Part shown: positions 61,312 through 64,000 of the stretch, piece by piece
How positions within the stretch are numbered: the first letter of the stretch is position 1
Layout of the letters: each line of letters opens with the position of its first letter
Assembly: GCF_001282685.1 (NCBI RefSeq)
Contig: NZ_LN875035.1
Coordinates: 137,278 to 201,277, forward strand
Direction: 5' to 3'
Origin: Niameybacter massiliensis
GTDB taxonomy: Bacteria > Bacillota > Clostridia > Lachnospirales > Cellulosilyticaceae
Length of the DNA: 64,000 bases
The notes under the pieces: model-generated
The model's database searches: none
What the model was told of the DNA's origin: nothing
Seen by the model: the letters and a program-made list of their open reading frames with translations, nothing else
Translations under genes and position numbers: made by a program

Positions 61312-62139
61312 TCACCCTTTAATCCCTGCATGTGCAACGCCTTCTATAAATTGTTTTTGGAAAACAAAGAATAAGACAATCATTGGAATAACAGCCATGA
61401 CTGATCCTGCCATTTGTGCTGGGAAATCATTAGTATACTGACCTGATAATGAAGCTAACGCTGGGCCTAATGTCATCTTCTTTGGTGATGTATTGACAAT
61501 AAGTGGCCACATGAAATCATTCCATGCAAACTTCGCTGTGAAGATAACAAGGGCTACAATACCTGATTTTACAAGTGGTAGCATAATCTTATAGAAAATT
61601 TGCCACCTATTACACCCATCTAGTATGGCTGCTTCTTCTAATTCATCAGGTAGCGACATGAAGAACTGCCTCAACAAGAATGTCCCAAAGGCACTAAATA
61701 AATTGGGCAAAAATAAAGCCACTGTGGTATTAAGTAAGCCCATTTTTTGTACAATCATATATTGAGGTACTAAGAAAATTTGACCTGGTACCATTAATAC
61801 AGATAGTACAAGAATAAAAATAAGATCACGGCCCGGAAACTTAATTCTAGCAAACCCATAGGCTGCCATTGAGCAGATTGCAACTTGACCTACAACCGTA
61901 ATAACAGTTGAGATCAAGGTATTCAGATAAACGCTACCAAAAGGAATAGCTTTAATAGTTGATGTATAAGCATCTACATTAAAATGTTGTGGGAAAATGG
62001 TTGGCGGTATTTGCACAGCCTCCCCATTTGTTTTAAATGAAGTAAGTACCATCCATATAAAAGGGAAGATGGTTATACCTAATCCAAGAATTAAAAGCAA
62101 ATGCACAAAAAAGTGACTTATTTTCTTATCTTTACTCAT
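61312..62139 (-). CDS. Carbohydrate ABC transporter permease (MalG/UgpE type)
   Basis: 275 residues, six membrane helices. The cytoplasmic EAA loop EEAAILDGCNRWQIFYKIMLPLVKS is intact and couples to the shared ATPase (MsmX-like, encoded elsewhere). Last gene of a binding-protein/permease/permease operon of the CUT1 group that imports di- or oligosaccharides. 14 bases behind the MalF-type gene. Confidence 0.93.
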   Translation of the reverse strand: MSKDKKISHFFVHLLLILGLGITIFPFIWMVLTSFKTNGEAVQIPPTIFPQHFNVDAYTSTIKAIPFGSVYLNTLISTVITVVGQVAICSMAAYGFARIKFPGRDLIFILVLSVLMVPGQIFLVPQYMIVQKMGLLNTTVALFLPNLFSAFGTFLLRQFFMSLPDELEEAAILDGCNRWQIFYKIMLPLVKSGIVALVIFTAKFAWNDFMWPLIVNTSPKKMTLGPALASLSGQYTNDFPAQMAGSVMAVIPMIVLFFVFQKQFIEGVAHAGIKG

Positions 62140-62153
62140 AACTTCTCCCCTCC

Positions 62154-63083
62154 TTAATCATAATTAACCCATTTTTTCTGAAGCTTCACTTGAATAACCG
62201 TAATAATCATAATAATTGTGAAGATAAACATGGCAACAGCGGAAGCATAACCTTTTTGCCCATAATCAAAAGCATTACGATAGAATAGCATAACCAGTGA
62301 TTGAGTCGATTCGAAAGCTAAACTACTCTTTCCAATCATCATATAAATCGTATCAAATACTTGGAATCCACTAATTAATCCTGTAATAAGAACAAAAAAG
62401 ATTGTTGGTGTTAAGAGTGGTACAGTAATTTTAAAGAATTTCCTAAAGGCCCCTGCTCCATCTATAGAAGCTGCTTCATAGTAGGTATCAGGTATGCCTT
62501 GCATCCCTGCTAATAAAATAATCATATTATAACCAATCATGCTCCAAATCCCTACAATCATAACCATATAAAGTGCATAATCTGGAGAGGACAACCAATT
62601 TTGTCCTTCTATACCCAATACGCCAAGAATCTGGTTGAGTACCCCATAATTACCGTTATAAATCCATTTCCATACCATGGCAATAGCCGCTGGCATTGTA
62701 ACAGCTGGTAAGAAGTATAAGGTTCTATAAATAGATGTTCCTTTAATCTTAGTATTTAATAAGGCTGCAATGATTAACGACAATGCAATACCAATAGGTA
62801 CTGTAATAATTACATAACGTAATGTATTCCATGTTGCTTGCCAAAGCTCTGGTGCGCCAAATAACTTCTTATAGTTTTCTAGCCCCACAAAAGTTGCTTG
62901 GTTAAAATTATTAATGTTTGTAAAACTATAAAAGAAACTCTTAATAAAAGGATAGATGTAGAATACACCAAGACCTATAACTAAAGGGGCTATAAATAAA
63001 TAGCCCCATATATAATCTACATTGAACTTTTTAGAGGGTCTTTTATAGACACACTGTGTCTGTTGTACTTCGGTGACCTTCAT
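62154..63083 (-). CDS. Carbohydrate ABC transporter permease (MalF/UgpA type)
   Basis: 309 residues, six or more membrane helices; EAA loop YEAASIDGAGAFRKFFKITVPLL. Partner of the MalG-type permease. It follows the binding-protein gene by ten bases. No ATPase in the operon, typical of Firmicute CUT1 systems. Confidence 0.93.
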   Translation of the reverse strand: MKVTEVQQTQCVYKRPSKKFNVDYIWGYLFIAPLVIGLGVFYIYPFIKSFFYSFTNINNFNQATFVGLENYKKLFGAPELWQATWNTLRYVIITVPIGIALSLIIAALLNTKIKGTSIYRTLYFLPAVTMPAAIAMVWKWIYNGNYGVLNQILGVLGIEGQNWLSSPDYALYMVMIVGIWSMIGYNMIILLAGMQGIPDTYYEAASIDGAGAFRKFFKITVPLLTPTIFFVLITGLISGFQVFDTIYMMIGKSSLAFESTQSLVMLFYRNAFDYGQKGYASAVAMFIFTIIMIITVIQVKLQKKWVNYD

Positions 63084-63093
63084 AACATCCCCC

Positions 63094-64000
63094 CTATTTG
63101 TTCATTTCTGCCAGTGCAGCATCACTTTCTTCTGCAATTTTACTACATGCATCTTCTAAACTCATTTCATTACTAAATGCTAACTTAAGGTATTTTGCTT
63201 CAATATCAAAAAGTTGACTTGAAACTTTACAACATGGCAACGCTGTTGCAATGCCTGCTTGATTTGTATAAGCTTTCAAGTTAAGATCAGGATTTGTTTG
63301 GGCAAAATATTGTTGTGCATCATTTCTTGCAGAAATAACAACACCTGACTCTCCTTGGATTTTCATAGCCTCTTCTCCACCTAACCAAAGTGCAAATTTA
63401 GAAGCTTCATCTTTTTGTTTGCTATTTGCATAAACACTATAACCTAGACCATTAATGACATTCCCTTGATTTCCTTCAAAAGTTGGTGCTTCTACTAAGT
63501 CAATTTTACCTTTAACCACATCATTTTGAACGTATTCAGGTGTCATATAAGAACCTGCCCAAATCATCGCAAGTTTCCCTGATTCAAACATGGCATCTGC
63601 ACTTGTATCTGTTGTTTCTGCTAATGTAGGTGAAATCCCTTCATTAATGAGGTCAATCCAGCATTGAATCCCTTTTTGTGTATTGGAATCATTATATCCT
63701 GTTGCTGTTTTATCAGCATTTAAAATACTACCATTGGCAGCAAAAATAGTATTGTAATAGCAAGTTTGGAAATCTAATGGTGCTGCAATACCATAAATAC
63801 CTTTAGATTGATCTGTTAATTGTTTTGCTGTTTCAACCATGTCCTCCCAAGTCCAATCATCTGTTGGGTAAGCCACACCGGCATTATCAAAAATTTCTTT
63901 GTTATACCATACTGCATTGGTATCAAAATCTTTTGGAACAGCATATTGTTTGTCTTCAACATTGTAAAGTGATACCAGTGATTCTGGGAACTGACTTAAA
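63094..64000 (-). CDS. Extracellular sugar-binding protein, 5' end beyond window
   Basis: The frame is open to the window edge, so the N-terminus and signal peptide are missing; 301 codons visible. Residues resemble family-1 solute-binding proteins: VWYNKEIFDNAG, TWEDMVETAKQLT, GKLAMIWAGSY, and ALWLGGEEAMKIQGESGVVI. It binds an oligosaccharide for the two permeases that follow. Substrate not deducible. Confidence 0.92.
   Translation of the reverse strand, partial: LSQFPESLVSLYNVEDKQYAVPKDFDTNAVWYNKEIFDNAGVAYPTDDWTWEDMVETAKQLTDQSKGIYGIAAPLDFQTCYYNTIFAANGSILNADKTATGYNDSNTQKGIQCWIDLINEGISPTLAETTDTSADAMFESGKLAMIWAGSYMTPEYVQNDVVKGKIDLVEAPTFEGNQGNVINGLGYSVYANSKQKDEASKFALWLGGEEAMKIQGESGVVISARNDAQQYFAQTNPDLNLKAYTNQAGIATALPCCKVSSQLFDIEAKYLKLAFSNEMSLEDACSKIAEESDAALAEMNK

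Noticed and set aside
1-64000. CRISPR array, insertion sequence or prophage
   Set aside because: No direct-repeat array, transposase, integrase or phage structural gene was seen on either strand.

Overview
The window looks like a chromosome segment from a low-GC, anaerobic, Gram-positive clostridium, most plausibly a Lachnospirales relative such as Cellulosilyticum. The genus is a guess from gene content; no search was run. Signs are AT-rich DNA, AGGAGG-type ribosome sites, T-box leaders, a CGAAC-N4-GTTTG type LexA box, AraC/YesMN sugar regulation, EFR1 and 4Fe-4S proteins, and many short intergenic hairpin terminators. No transposase, integrase, CRISPR array or rRNA was seen.

Layout. 0-5 kb: SGNH hydrolase (cut by the window edge), argS with an Arg-type T-box leader, a two-repeat EamA transporter and lexA with a self-regulating SOS promoter. 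5-13 kb: an accessory stretch of small hypothetical and membrane proteins, a decayed gene, a compact locus with every mark of a type I toxin-antitoxin pair (9.83-10.26 kb), ASCH-like, HD and YdcF proteins, then an 820-base gene-free region holding a strongly structured, apparently plus-strand RNA (about 12.6-13.04 kb). 13-18 kb: ANT(6)-like nucleotidyltransferase, alpha/beta hydrolase and ATPase in overlapping reading frames, a GNAT and an ABC exporter. 18-28 kb: scattered housekeeping and accessory genes (VOC, C39 peptidase, CorC-type protein, SHOCT protein, Crp/Fnr regulator with a cupin, two GNATs including an AAC(6')-like one, a YnbB-type PLP enzyme, an APH-like kinase).

28.4-36.7 kb: a complete sugar-sensing and uptake locus. 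YesN and YesM with a membrane-anchored sugar-binding protein form the likely sensor; mglB-mglA-mglC form the importer. 36.8-44.9 kb: DHFR, tRNA-Cys, queG, a polynucleotide-kinase-phosphatase remnant with a dead kinase domain and an intact phosphatase, a DEDDh exonuclease, an ECF S component, an M24 peptidase and a C69 dipeptidase.

45-52 kb: a three-gene operon resembling Wadjet/MksBEF (JetA-, JetB- and JetC-like) with no JetD nuclease next to it and a perfect GAAC-N4-GTTC palindrome in its promoter region. 52-64 kb: a GH123/DUF4091-type protein, a tiny GGADGPT-motif fragment, a low-molecular-weight phosphatase, a ClC antiporter, an amidohydrolase, a nitroreductase, a stand-alone trpB with a T-box, an EFR1 flavodoxin-ferredoxin protein and a sugar ABC importer running off the window.

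Most genes lie on the minus strand and are separated by intrinsic terminators, so the region is mainly single genes and short operons. The items most worth follow-up are the structured RNA, the toxin-antitoxin locus, the JetD-less condensin operon and the degenerate Pnkp.
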